Positions 50,592 to 62,412 of a stretch of DNA of 64,000 nucleotides are shown here, one piece after another; position 1 is the first letter of the stretch; each line of letters begins with the position of its first letter. This stretch comes from Formicarius rufipectus. Lineage: Eukaryota; Chordata; Aves; Passeriformes; Formicariidae. The notes below the pieces were generated by a model. The model ran no database searches and had not been told where the DNA came from. It saw only the letters and a list, made by a program, of their open reading frames with translations. The stretch covers positions 62,001 to 126,000 of the forward strand of contig VXAU01001689.1 of the NCBI GenBank assembly GCA_013399695.1. Reading direction: 5' to 3'. Position numbers and translations under genes: made by a program.

Positions 50592-51512
50592 CTTCACAGG
50601 GAAAAAGGAGCAAAATAGGAACATATTTTAATGGTGTGTTCTTAATGCAATTCCAACTCTGAGGAAACACAGCGGGACAACAAAAAAAAAATCAGCATTT
50701 TGTCACTCTCTGCACTTAAAAATTAGAGGAGGCTTTGGCTGAGCAAATCCATACCTCTGGAATGCTCTGTGTGGGCTGAGAAGAAGAAATGGGCGGGAAA
50801 CACTTGGAACTGCCCAGGGTTGGGAGGAGGGACACCTGTCAAAGTCTCACCTGGGCATCCCCATGCACAGAAGGTCTTGCATCTCTATTAAACCTCAAAG
50901 ACAGCATTTTGAGGTGGCACTTACTGACTTGAAGACTTTCCTACTCCAGGGAGGAAATCGGAGCATTCCTTTCAAATGCTAAAGGGGTAGAAAATAGGGA
51001 GGCACAGACTGTGGGGGAACAGTCCATTTCCAAATTGCTGTAGGGCTGCTGTTTACTCACAGCCTGAGAGACTATCAAATCCATTAAAGTCTCTTTTTGC
51101 TCTTTATATTTTTGTTTCAGTACTGCTGGATGTTGTTTATTGCAGCCTAGTTCTTTGTTTGGTACTCAAATCAAGTGAGAAGACCAACACAGGTCTCACA
51201 TTCCTGCCTCAGGGGACAAGAGAAGAAAGACACCAGTGGCCACATCAGGTACAGAGAAGATGAGTCAGATGCTGCCATCGGAGGGTGGTGAGAGCAGGGG
51301 ACAAAGTGGCAATGTGGAGATGACATTGGGAGGGGAATCCAAAATGATGATCTCCAACCAAACACTGGGGGAAAGCACTGCCCCCATCAACACCCCCAGT
51401 CATCCCTCACTCTCTGCTTCTTCTGGGCCACTCTCAGGGTCTCCAGGGGGGTCAGAACTGACCTTTCCTGCCCTGACTGAAGCCTGAATGACCTCCCAGG
51501 GCATTCACTTAC
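50592..51512 (-). other. Intron between visible exons 2 and 3 (921 bases)
   Basis: This is a short intron with no recognisable repeat. Its donor is GTAAGTG and its acceptor is GTGAAG. Confidence 0.9.
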
Positions 51513-51647
51513 CGAGAAGGTGTAGAGCTGCTGGGTCTCCCTGTCCACGGGCTGCAGAAGGGTGAGGTAGCGGGTGATGCCACTCTGAGTCACAGTGAAA
51601 AACGTGGTGTAGTCATTCAGGAAGAGATGCAGCTGGGGATCCTTGGT
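51513..51647 (-). CDS. PCDH15: PCDH15-like exon (visible exon 2): middle of EC4
   Basis: This is a 135-base exon of 45 codons, phase 0-0, reading TKDPQLHLFLND to QLYTFS. It carries the EC4 strands around TVTQSGITRYLTLLQ and the DRE calcium motif in PVDRE (about residues 34-36). The donor is TCG/GTAAGTG. The acceptor is AAG rather than CAG or TAG; a 12-base T tract lies about 15 bases further upstream. Skipping this exon would keep the frame but delete the core of EC4. It is one of the best conserved exons here relative to PCDH15. Confidence 0.94.
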
Positions 51648-53340
51648 CTTCAAGCAGCACCAAGAAAAAAAAAAAAGGATGTTTTATTAGAAATTCATCT
51701 AAGTCTCCAATTACTTGGTGCAAGAGTTTGCTTTTGTTGAAACCTAAATGGGCAGGAAGTACAAATGCTGTGAGGAAGAATCCTCAAAACTGTCAAAAGA
51801 AAGGTAAAAAATGCCACTGCTGGCCTAAAAATCAAATCTTCCTCATGCAAAATGTGTTAAAAGCCCAACTTAAACCTCCAGAGTGAGAAGATCCAATGGT
51901 AAACAAATACCTGCATCTGTTAGTTTTAAATGAGAGCCTTTTTTTTCCCCCCATTGAAACAGTAATTTCAAAGCCAAATATGACTTAATATAAGAAATCG
52001 GATTCAAGCATATTAAAAACAAACCCAAAGTGATCTCGATTAACAGAGCAATAAAACAGTTGGGTTGATGCAATGAAAAGAGATGATGTGTCGAAGTGCA
52101 TCATTAAATAGATGCAGCTCAGAGATTCTCTTTATGTCTCAGAAAGAATCCAAATACATTGCTGCAGAATTAGGAATTTCTGAGTTGATCAAGAGAAAAA
52201 ACACAATAAATGAACTGTGGCACCAATTCTATCAGGAACTCATATTTTAAGGTAACTGGAGGGAAAAAAAGGCAAGTCAAGGCAGTGTAAATCCATTCTT
52301 GTCTTCACGAGGACTTCAGACACTCCCAACTTCCATCTCTTTCAAGATGTTCTTGAGTTATTTAACTGATTGGATGGCAGGGGTCACTCTACATTAGTTA
52401 AATTTTCAAACAAACTACATTAGCTTTTATTGCCTACAGAATTCCAACATATTTCTGTGTCCTTGGACATAATGTGGTTAATTTAACCTGACTTCTTGTG
52501 CTGCTCTCAGTCATGAGTTAGAGTTTATTTCTGTTATATGAAGAGAGGTTAGTGGAGTATAAATTCAATCCAGGAAAACACAGAGCACTGGGAGACAAGT
52601 CTCATAAAAACCGATTTACACTGGCCCAAATAAGACCAGGAAACGGGACTGCAGAATTTCACCAGCTCCTTTCCCATATCACTCATATCCACACAGAGGA
52701 CACATAGAAACAGCCAAATTCAGCAAAAAAAAGGAGCAATAGGCTCTTCTTCTCTCAGTATTTTCTCAAGCTGAACCAAAATGCTTTAGAAGGTTAATTC
52801 CTACCTTGTCATTAGGGCCATTCCTACAGGATTAACCCCCAGAACACTGGATGGGCCACCAACATGCCCTGAGTGACACCATGAAGAGCTCCCAGCATGG
52901 GTCAGTCCAACTGAGGGGACAGGGAACCTTCTTTCCCTGAGCCAACCCAAAGCTCAGGCTTCGGAAGGCAAGGACTGCCCAGCTGAAAGGACAAAGTATT
53001 CCAGCTGTTGCAAGACACTGGAGGAGCCATCCAAGTGTTCCAAACGAGCCATGTCTCATTGCCCAAAGCTTTGCTGCACACTGTAGCTCCTGGGAACAGG
53101 AGAATTCCTGTTCCAGCAGCAGTGCAGAGAGTGCCATGGACAGTCACAGGGGGATTGGCAGTAACTGGTCACTCTGCAGACACTGTGAAGTCAGGCAAAA
53201 ATTTAATGTACAAAAACGTTGGCTACTTGTTACACTTCTTGCTTCTCATGTCACTTTGAACACTAATAAATGGTATTTTTTTGCTGATTTGCTCCCAAGG
53301 AAAAGTAATGATGGAGATGCCACATCCTCCCAGAGTAACT

Positions 53341-53431
53341 TGCCCTATTCCTTTTGCTATTTGTGTTAGAAATGTTAACCTGCCCTATTCCTTTTGTTAC
53401 TTGTGTTAGAAATGTTAACCTGCCCTATTCC
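53341..53431. repeat. 40-base tandem repeat, about 2.3 copies
   Basis: TGCCCTATTCCTTTTG starts at 53341 and 53381, and TGCCCTATTCC again at 53421, an exact 40-base period. The first two copies differ at about two bases. Confidence 0.93.
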
Positions 53432-54795
53432 TAATTGTGTAGCATGTAATTCTAAGTAGAAAATGTGAGAATTCACATAAGAGTGCACATGCAACATGCA
53501 AGGACCATTTCAAGCACACAGTTCCAGTCTGGGAGGGTTTAGTAGGTACTTCTAAATCTGACATTGTTTGATAGGTACTATTTAAATTTAGACAAGCACT
53601 ATTTGTAATACATAAGATGTCTATGCAGGCATATAATTATTTGATGAGCATTACACAATCACAATGTATGACTTCCTGCCCTAAATCTGGTTCAATGTGT
53701 TTAAAGGGCTCTTTGCAGGCTCCACAAACCAAGACTCAAACACCAGCAGGGCAGAGAAAAACAAAGGACAAGGGGACATAGATAAAGAAATCACACAATT
53801 CAAGGCAGAAAAGGAGTTTTTCAAACACAGCACCCAATACCTACAGGGAGGGCACCTGGTGCGACCTGCAAAGGAAAACACAGGGCACATTATGAATTCA
53901 GGGGAGGAAACATCTGGGACTGATGGACACCAGCAGAGCAGGGATCTGGGGAATTAATGCCTACAGACAAAAAACTGCAATAAAATGAGACACACAAAGG
54001 GCTCCAATGCACACTCAATAAATAAAGAATGGGCTTGGATGGGTTCTGCTTGGAAAACCTCTGGAGAAGTTCCTGCATGGATGTCCCATTCCTGTTGCTC
54101 CTCCCCTCACACAGGGGCTTACAACTCTGCCCTAAGTGAACAGTCTTCAAAAATTCACAAGGATTAAACCAAAACTAAGTGATATTGTCAAGGCTGAGCA
54201 GCCATTATGTGTTTCAACATTCCTAAGGATTTTTTAGAGGTAATCTATTTGACTGTTAAGTTCTCCAGGGTAGCCAGAACAAGCTCCAAGACTATCCAAA
54301 GTGCTCAGGCTTCCTGATGGTCAGCACAGGCTCATCTCCAAAAAGTTGCAGCAACAACAGAGACTTTAATGACTTATGTTGGTTTTCCAGCATTCTCCAT
54401 GTGGAGGATCATCAGCACGGGAACGTCCATGGGAGAGAGTTGTTTTGTCACAGAGATGTTCCAGCATCTGCCTCTCACTGCTGGGTGAAAGCAGAAAGTC
54501 TTCCCACTTCCACTAGACAAGTCTGAGACCCACAGCTTTGCAGAGCCAAAGCAAGTTAGATTATTGGTGCCAACACAAGAAAGACATTGGCCTGTGGAAC
54601 AAGTCCAGAGGAGGCCACTAAAGATGATCACAGGAATCTATATATATTATTGAAAATCCACAACCTGCACTTATTGTTTGATTCAAAACTTATTTTGATC
54701 ATTATTTGCTGTGTCTGCTCAAGTTGCCACCAAGATGCCTTTAAGTAAAATAATCATTCTTTAAAATTTCCCACAAATTATCTGAAAGCAAAAAT

Positions 54796-54897
54796 CACAG
54801 AACTGCAGAACATCGAGCTGGAGGGACCCACAAGGACCAAGTCCAGCTCCTGGCCTTGCACAGGACAACCCAGGAATCCCCTCGTGAGATGCTGAGC
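54796..54897 (-). repeat. CR1 LINE extreme 3' end, second subfamily
   Basis: It contains CGAGCTGGAGGGACCCACAA and CTGGCCTTGCACAGGACAAC. Confidence 0.85.
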
Positions 54898-55164
54898 AAT
54901 TGTCTGCTTACTTTGACTTCAACTTCAAAGGCAATGGAACCATAATCCAAGAGAGTGACTGGGAGAAGAGAATGTGGAGGACATCAGCCAGGACCTGTCC
55001 TTCCCCATCACCCAGGGTCACTGCCCAGCCTGCAGGGACCCGCAGCAGCACCAGGGTGACCACACAGGTGCTTTTGTGATCATCTGCTGGCACATCTTAC
55101 AAACACGGCATCAGCATCTACATCCACCTCCCGTGGAGAGGACAAGGTTGTGTGGAGACCTTAC

Positions 55165-55345
55165 AGCACCTTCCAAGGTCTGAGGGGGCTATGAGCAAGA
55201 AGGAAAGGGGCTATTCATCCAGGAAAGTGTCCAAGGCCACATGGGATGGGGCTTGGAGCAACCCAGTCTAGCAGAAGCTGTCCCTGCCCATGGGACCATG
55301 GATGGTCTTTAAGGACCTTTCCAACCCAAAGCATTCTGTGACTGA
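55165..55345 (+). repeat. CR1 LINE 3' end
   Basis: It contains GATGGGGCTTGGAGCAACCC and ends AGGACCTTTCCAACCCAAAG then CATTCTGTGA. Confidence 0.88.
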
Positions 55346-56221
55346 CAGTGCAGCTTTGTTACCAACCCTGATCACTAGGTAGGAGAAATTCCTTCTGTCC
55401 CCTGGAAGCGAAGAGCAAGGAAGGCAGTGGCCTGGGAAGCCTCATGGAAAGAGCCCTCAGATCATACTGTTTAAATTCCTCATCTCAGCTTCGGTTTGCT
55501 CAGGTCTTAAGGTATCCCTGTGGCTTAATTTAATTTATGCCATTTAAACAGACCACTTAATTATATCAGCACTTGGCAGGGCTGCTCTAGTTAAAGGTCT
55601 GTTAGCAATGTCACATCTATAAATTAATTTTTGGAAGGTTTATAGCAGGACTCAATTATAATTCCCAGGGGTTTAAATTTAGAACGTGCCTTGTTCTTTC
55701 ATTTTCCTTCAGACACACAGTTAAGATGACCACTTTCCTCCTGCTTTCATCAGAGGACAGGGAGTCATTTTAACAGGAAATACAATCTCAAGTGATTTTT
55801 CTGTGAGAAGACAGAATACATTATGTTTACCCAGTGTCACTGGTGGAAACTAAGATGCACAAGCACGTAGAGGATTTATGTCAATGTCTCATCAGCAGTC
55901 CTGGCTGACTAAACACATTCATTTGCTCAGCTACAACGAGGCCACCACAACATTAAGACCTGCAGAAGTCAATAAGCATCATCTGTGCTTACAAAGCCAC
56001 CCTGAGCTACCCTCAAGTCCTCTGCTGGAGGTCTCCTGCCCAGCCCAGGTTCGAAGCACTCCATGAATCTCCCACATATAAATTAACAGCTACATTTAGC
56101 TATCTTCTCCCTCCCATCCATGTTACACCTGCACCAGTTCATGGCCAGGTGCTGCCAAAGGAAAGGGAGCATTTCCAACCAGGGACAGACCGGTCATGTC
56201 TGGCTGCAGGCGAGCTCTGTC

Positions 56222-56562
56222 AGACCATCCCAGAACGGTTTGGGTTGGAAGGAATCTTCAAGATCATCTCTTTACCAGTCCAGGATGTTCCAAGCCCCGT
56301 CCATCCTGGCCTTGGACACTTCCAGGGATGAGGCAACCTGTGCCAGGGCCTGCCCACCCTCATAGGGAGTATTTCTTCTGTATATCCAACGCAAACCAAC
56401 TCTTTCAGTTTGAAGTCGTTCCCCTTTGTCCTGTTCCTCCAGACCCTTGTCCCAAATCCCTCCCCAGCTCTCTTGGAGCCCCTTCAGGCACTGCAAGGGG
56501 TTTAAAGGTCTTCCTGGAGCTTTCTCTTCTCCAGGTGAGCACCCTGAGCTCTCTTACGTCCT
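56222..56562 (-). repeat. CR1 LINE 3' region, long copy
   Basis: It contains CGGTTTGGGTTGGAAGGAAT, CCTGTGCCAGGGCCTGCCCA and CTTTCTCTTCTCCAGG. Confidence 0.92.
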
Positions 56563-56828
56563 GAGAGAAGAATGGAAAGAGAGGATGCATCTCCTCTGGC
56601 AGACCTGATAGATCACGTGTGGTTGGCCTTAAGCATCAACAAAACATGCAAGAGACAAGACAGATCCAATTGCAGAATCTGGCACCATGTTCTTGAGACA
56701 GAGCAATCCTTCACTCCCCTGTACCTCCCAATCTGGCCGTGCCCATGGTCCTTATCCCTCAAACCTGGGGAAAGGTCCAGCCCATCAGCAAGGAGAAGGA
56801 CCATGAGGGCCACTGGCCAAGGTGAATC

Positions 56829-56901
56829 ACAGCCCATGTGCTGTGCCCAGCACATGTGGCAGCCCATGTGGCAGCATGTGCCCAGCACATGTGGCAGCCC
56901 A
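56829..56901. repeat. Small minisatellite
   Basis: CAGCCCATGTG and TGCCCAGCACATGTGGCAG blocks repeat with a period of about 35 bases over two copies. Confidence 0.8.
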
Positions 56902-58284
56902 TCACAGCAGGGGCGGAGATCTCCACTATTTTGGGGAGCTGGAGGGGGGCTCAGGATTCAGGTTTTATGCAATATCATTTCCCAGTATAGGAATCCTTGG
57001 CAGTTACTTATCATGCCACCCTGAAATATTAAACTTTTCCAATAATAAACCAAAATAATTCACTTCTGGCTCTGTCTTGTTTTGCATCATGTGGCTGGTG
57101 TAGATTTTCACTAATTTCACCAAACTCCTGTTATCCATCATCCAATGGAAATGAAAACAACCATGTCTCAAGGTCACTGGGAAAAACATGCGGGCTCTTG
57201 GACTGTCATATCCACAGGAAATTTCCTTTTCCATGGATATAAAATTTCAAGTAAATTTATCAGAAATGTGCAAAAACTTCTAACAAGCTTCCTGAAGCAG
57301 CTTGTGCTCAAGAATGATGAACTTGCTTCTCATTGTCTTCTAATGAAGCTCATTTAAGTTTTAGTAGTGCTCTCAGTTCAGGGTTTCCTGCAGACTGGAC
57401 AGTTCTTTTTCATCATTAATGATGCAATTAAAACAACAAATATTTGGGCCCACCTCTGCTGAAATTTCTAGTGTAGGCAACAAGTTTGTTAATGAACTGC
57501 CCTATCCAATATTCAGATGCTGAAAGGAATTCATGGAATGTGCTGATGGACTGGAGAGGAGCCCAGTGGTCAAACCGAACCTCGGATCACCCCTCTAAAC
57601 ATGAGGTATTGAACTTGTACTGCCTAAATGAGTAGCAAAAAGAGCTTTTGGTGGGGAATATAAATCCCAGGATTACTTTACAAACCAAGGGAAGTAAAAG
57701 AACAAGCTGCTCTTCCATGCAGCAGCTTTTGAAATTAAATATTTGCATTTTGAGAGTACGTAAGTAGCAAGTGTGTTGCTGTGTACCTGGCAGTTACCTG
57801 ATTTACCCAGAGTCAGCCCAAATCCAGGATTTAGCAGTTCAAAGTTATCCTAATTTTCTGTCTCGGGTATAATCTGATATGTAGTGATAGCTAAGAACCT
57901 TGTGTTATCAGATGTGCCTTTGCCATCCCATGGGCAGAGCTGTGCAACTGCGAGGGAAAGGTTAATCCCAACACTGTTACCTCCAGCCTGGAAAGCCCCT
58001 GGAGGGTAATGAAGCCCCAAGTCTGTCTCTCTTCCCTTCAATGTAACGAGATAACTGGAAATGGGAAAGAGTCCCAAAAAACCATCAGCATAGAAAACCG
58101 TCAGTTAATTTAAGTGCCTGAACTAGGACCTTGAATTTTCTTTAATTAAATACAATTTGCTTCGAATTATTCCAAGCACAAGGGATTCAAGCCCTTCCCT
58201 CACCAGCCGTGCTGGGTGGATTCTTCGAACCTTCTTTGGGCTTTCTGTGCACTGGAGGATTTTCTGAGCTCATTACAGATCATC

Positions 58285-58442
58285 CCAGACTCATGGAATG
58301 CTTTGGGTTGGGAGTCACCTTAAAGCTCACCGCATCCCACCCTCTGTCATGGGCAGGAACACCTTCCACCAGTCCACCTAGATCCAAGCCCCATCCAACC
58401 TTGCCTTGGACACTCCCAGGGATGGGGCAGCCACAGCCTCTG
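58285..58442 (-). repeat. CR1 LINE 3' end
   Basis: It contains CTCATGGAATGCTTTGGGTT, CTTGCCTTGGACACTCCCAG and GGGGCAGCCACAGCC. Confidence 0.93.
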
Positions 58443-59884
58443 CTACAGACAGACACACACCAAGTATTTTTGAACCAAAGGGTTTTCCACGGCTTTCAGG
58501 AACCAAATAAACAGCCATTTGCTTAGGCTGAAAGCATGTAGAAAGATCCCAGTCAATTTTTTTTTAAATGACCTTAGAGTGTCCCAGCAGCCTCCCAAGG
58601 AAATTTCTCCAATGAGCAGTTCCAAAGGGCCGTGGAACTGTGGTCATCCCTGAAAGGGTTTGATGTCTGTGGTGCTCAGGCACTTGTTACACCACGACAG
58701 CCTGTTCAGCACAGCCAGTGGCTTGTTTTTATGAACACACACCTGAGGCCTTCGCACCCTCAGTATTCCTATACTAAGACCCAAGATCCCAAGAATTTGA
58801 TCAGCCAAGAAAGTGCACTGCTTTTAACAAAACTGAACAGGAGTATTTCAAAGGCAATCCAGGTCCCCAGCAAGGCCCTTGTTCCACACCTTTGATCCAG
58901 CCAGATCCAGCAGTCACTCCCACGTGCCTTCCAACTGATTTTTATCAATGTCCATAAATTGAGGGAGACATTGTAATGGCTAGGAAGGAGATATTTTACA
59001 GCAGTTTGGGCTTTGAAACAGCTTCTTGAGACAATAAGTCACTCCAATGAAGTGACGTAGAAATATCTTTCAGCAACCAAAGTCTCTGGTGTTTCTTAAA
59101 AAGCTTTGATTTGCTTACATCCAAAATGCAGCCTTCAAAGGCAGGGAATTGTATTCAGACTATCGCATTAAGAACTAGAGTGTTGATATTTACTATAACT
59201 AGTGCTACAAAACCTGTGCCACAGCTCAGCTTTCCTTACAGATCTGAAGACAAGAGCACAGAAAGCAAAAAGAACAACTGGAGAGCCAACAGTGTTTAGA
59301 AGAAAAAGAAACATTAGCCAAAAACCCTACAATGGCCTTTGGGGGAACTGGAGAAATATTAGCCCTGGAGGTGATGTCCTGTTACTACGTGGTTACTTCT
59401 CCTTTGAAGATGCCTCATTTTCACTATCCAAATCTGGGCAGAGCAAGGAAAGGATTGAACTTCCAGCCTCCTGCCCTCCCATTCCTCCTCTTCTCAGTTC
59501 AAACCATGACTTCCTCCCACTCTGAGTCCCTCTCTCCTGTTTCCTCAACTGTGGGAGAGCCTCACCCCTCTCACTAAATGGATTTTTATTCCTCTTCATG
59601 CTGAGAATTTATCAGCATGAGCAGAATACAAGCTCATGGAGAGTTGAGTAAAACACAAAGCTGTTTTCCAGTTCAGGTGCACTTTCAAACCATTTTTATA
59701 TTTTTTATAACTGAACTCAGAAGGAAAACTAAAAGAAAACCGTAACAGGGATATTGAGAATGTTTTATTTAATGTACGGATCGAAACTGCTTTGTCTTAA
59801 TTAAAAAAAAAGAATAAAAGGAAAAACCCTGACAATAATCAAAATGCAAACACCAGAAGGACAGTATAAGAGAACCAAACATAC

Positions 59885-60091
59885 CTCCTCCACATCATTG
59901 TCCAGCACCACGACCTGCAGTGGAGAAGTCAGGTTCTGGTTATCCGAGACGGTGGTGCCCACAGGGGAGGATTCCAGGATGAAGCCCTCATATGTGGATC
60001 TGGTGAAATAAGGCTTCTGGTTGTTCTCATCGAGGACCTCAATGTGCAGGTTGGCAAAGGCAGGGAGGGGATGGCCGTTGTCTTGTTCAGC
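59885..60091 (-). CDS. PCDH15: PCDH15-like exon (visible exon 1): end of EC3 to first half of EC4
   Basis: This is a 207-base exon of 69 codons, phase 0-0. The acceptor is TTTTTCAG before GCT and the donor is GAG/GTATGT. The product starts AEQDNGHPLPAF and ends LDNDVEE. Residues 1-26 are the last strands of EC3 and the EC3-EC4 linker LDENNQKP, where the usual DxNDN calcium motif is replaced by DENNQ. EC4 begins at PYFT, with its base glutamate in ILESSP (residue 40). An N-glycosylation sequon NLT lies at residues 53-55. The next exon continues with TKDPQ, as in PCDH15. From memory, about 70% of residues match human PCDH15 over this exon, low for that gene between birds and mammals. Confidence 0.93.
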
Positions 60092-60588
60092 CTGAAAAAC
60101 ACCTCAGCTGTCAAAGGTTCTTGGCCAAGTACAGCTACAAACCTGGGGATGGCTTGGAGCTGACAGTCATAATCCGGTTAGAAAATGGATAACATTGGGC
60201 TATGAAACTCAGCATCATGTTAAAAAGAGAAATACCAACTCAAAATTAGCCAGGAGAGAAGAACAGAAAGACTTCCCATCACAATAACCTTTCAAGTGGT
60301 CAAAGGAAACCCAAAGCTCGACAGCACGTGTGCAAACATAGCTCCTTAAACTCACAGGTCTTGGAGTTTTGGAAAAAACTCTGAAGGTTAAAAGAAAACT
60401 GGAAAGTGCTTGTTGTCCACCAGAACCCACAGCACCAGCCAGAGGGATAAACTCAAAAGATGATGACAGCACACATGGATGCACAGGACTTCTTACAGAT
60501 TACTGGATAGGACTTCTGTCTCTCCCCCAAAATCTGCATCCTCAGTGTCACATTAGTGGGATTTTAACTTTGGGTTTGCCTAGTTTTG

Positions 60589-60768
60589 AATGCCAGACTA
60601 GTTTGGGTTGGAAGGGACATTAAAGCCCGTCCAGTGCTACCTCCTGCCATGGGCAGGGACACCTTCCACCAGCCCAGGTTGCTCCAAGTCCTATCCAATC
60701 TGGCCTTGGACACTTCCAGGGATGGGGCAGCCACAGCTTCTCTGCCCAACCTGTGCCCCCAGAGAAGT
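60589..60768 (-). repeat. CR1 LINE 3' end
   Basis: It contains GTTTGGGTTGGAAGGGACAT, GCCATGGGCAGGGACACCTT and AGCTTCTCTGCCCAACCTGT. It lies about 500 bases upstream of visible exon 1. Confidence 0.94.
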
Positions 60769-60972
60769 TGTGACTGTGAGAGCCAAGCGAAGTTCTTCAA
60801 TGAGTAATCCACAGTTTTCACCTGATTTATTCTTATTTTCAGCCTTCCTAAACATAAAAGCACTAATTGCCCATTTCAGTGTGCTCATCCAATATAAACC
60901 CATGATCTTGCTTTCTTTTAACTTTATAACCCATGACTAATTAAGGCAAATAAATGAGGGAAGTAGAAGGCA

Positions 60973-60994
60973 ACTTCTAGTTGTAACTAGAAGT
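60973..60994. repeat. Perfect 10-base inverted repeat
   Basis: ACTTCTAGTT and AACTAGAAGT are separated by GT. No function can be assigned. Confidence 0.8.
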
Positions 60995-61722
60995 AACTTC
61001 TTCTCTATAAAGTGCAAACCAGTGTTAATTACAGTCCTACACAAGACAATAGTAGGGCATTGAAAGACAGTCTCCCGTGGCCAAGATTTGTATTCCCAGT
61101 GCCAAAATCTGTGTGGACACAGCACCTGGGACCACAACAGAGCACCAACAGCACTAGGACCTTCTCAGACATGAGAACTGTACTGTGCAATAAACTTCTC
61201 AGGTGGAAAGATTGCGTAGAAGAGAGAGAACAGGACCTAAATTACTGTACAGGACTTGTTATTTACAGAGGTTTTATTTACAATTGGCATTTCCCCCATG
61301 TCAAGTCTTCTCAATGTTCAAAGTGACTCCCTGTTCAAAAATTCCAGCTAGTAAAAATTCCAGAGTAAACAGAACAGGTATTACTGGGGGAAAGTTCACC
61401 ATCCATTGCAGAATGGAGCCCACAAACCAATTTCCTGGTAACACTGGGATTTCAGTCTGTACCACACTGACCTCCTGTCACCACATGAACAAGGGAGAAA
61501 TGCAATCCCACTGCAGAGCTGTTTCCGTGGTGTTATCCATCCCCAGGATAAGGACAGCCTTGTTGGAGCACCATGTGGGGATGACAGAGAGGTCCCTAGG
61601 ATACAGAAAATCCTCTCTAAGGATATTCCTCAAAATACTCTGCCCCACTGTGGCACTGACACTTCCTTGCAGACCTGTGGGGAAGGCATCAAAAAGCCCA
61701 GGTGACACAAATCAATCCTTTT

Positions 61723-61822
61723 TCATGGAATGCCAGAGTGGTTTGGGCTGGAAGGGCCACTGAGCTCATTTCCTTCCAACCCCCTGCCATGGGCAGGGAC
61801 ACTTTCCACAAGACCAGGCTGT
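61723..61822 (-). repeat. CR1 LINE extreme 3' end
   Basis: It contains GTGGTTTGGGCTGGAAGGGC and GCCATGGGCAGGGACACTTT. Confidence 0.88.
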
Positions 61823-62390
61823 GAGAACCTGTTCTCTCAGAGCCACAAAACTCTTCATTGCCATGAAAAGTCTTATTAAAAATTCAGCCTATAAATGTTA
61901 TTTAAAGCTGGGAAACTTCTTCCCTCCTCCTCTGACTCCTTTTTTTAAAATCCAATTGGAGCTTTTATTGAGATGGCAAATTAACAGAAATCCTTCTCCA
62001 TTTCCCAAATGCAATCCAATACAACAGACAGTGGTTTAAGAATTGACCACACAGGCTGTATGTAAACCTACTCTAAAATTACACTATCAGTTTATTTTCC
62101 CCAGTACACACATGAGATCAACAAATCATTCCTCTGATGTGGAGGAAGTTTAGCAAACTCCGGTCTCTTCCAGCTATGTTGAATTCTCTGGGGTGCAACA
62201 ATCCCATTAATGAGGTGTCACTGGCTGTGGAAGCACAGCCAGCCCTCAGCAGCACATCCTCATGGCAAATTGATTATAATAGAACTGCCAGGTTAGATTT
62301 TGTCTGATTGATAAATAGCCCAAGTTCCAATAGAGAAGGATCAAAATGCATCAAGAGTTGATTAATTCTCCTTTTGGTTTCATGATATAT

Positions 62391-62412
62391 AAAAAAAAAA
62401 AAAAAAAAAAAN
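62391..62412. repeat. Poly(A) run ending in an undetermined base
   Basis: Twenty-one A residues are followed by N at 62412, a sign of an unresolved homopolymer length in the assembly. Confidence 0.95.

Larger units (their letters stand above)
51648..59884 (-). other. Intron between visible exons 1 and 2 (8237 bases)
   Basis: It contains CR1 copies at 54796-54897, 55165-55345, 56222-56562 and 58285-58442, an exact-period 40-base tandem repeat at 53341-53431 and a small tandem at 56829-56901. The stretches 51648-53340, 53432-54795, 55346-56221, 56902-58284 and 58443-59884 are unassigned. Confidence 0.85.
5832..60091 (-). other. PCDH15: Protocadherin-15 or PCDH15-like gene, internal part (10 exons)
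   Basis: Ten exons on the minus strand join into one 551-codon frame without a stop. Exon phases fit exactly: exons 1-3 and 8-10 of the visible set are 0-0, and exons 4+5 and 6+7 are complementary pairs split after the second codon base. The joined protein follows PCDH15 from the end of EC3 to the end of EC8 in collinear order, including the family-specific linkers DENNQ and PPNNQSP. PCDH15 is a single-pass stereocilia cadherin that pairs with CDH23 to form tip links. Both ends of the gene lie outside the window. By eye against remembered human PCDH15 the copy is clearly diverged, so a paralogue annotated as protocadherin-15-like is possible. The gene family is certain; the orthologue assignment is less so. 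Confidence 0.85.

Noticed and set aside
5832..60091. Assignment of the cadherin exons to CDH23 or a FAT/dachsous cadherin
   Set aside because: The linkers PPNNQSP and DENNQ, the exon boundaries and whole segments such as FPQLMYSLEVSEAM match PCDH15, not those families.
5832..60091. Processed or decayed pseudogene
   Set aside because: Introns are present and all junctions and the frame are intact over 551 codons.
61203..61763. A 186-residue open frame on the plus strand
   Set aside because: There is no recognisable domain, its end runs into a CR1 tail, and it lies in an intron of the minus-strand gene. I judge it chance.
62391..62412. Poly(A) tail of a retrocopied gene
   Set aside because: No coding or transcript-like sequence, and no target-site duplication, was seen next to it.
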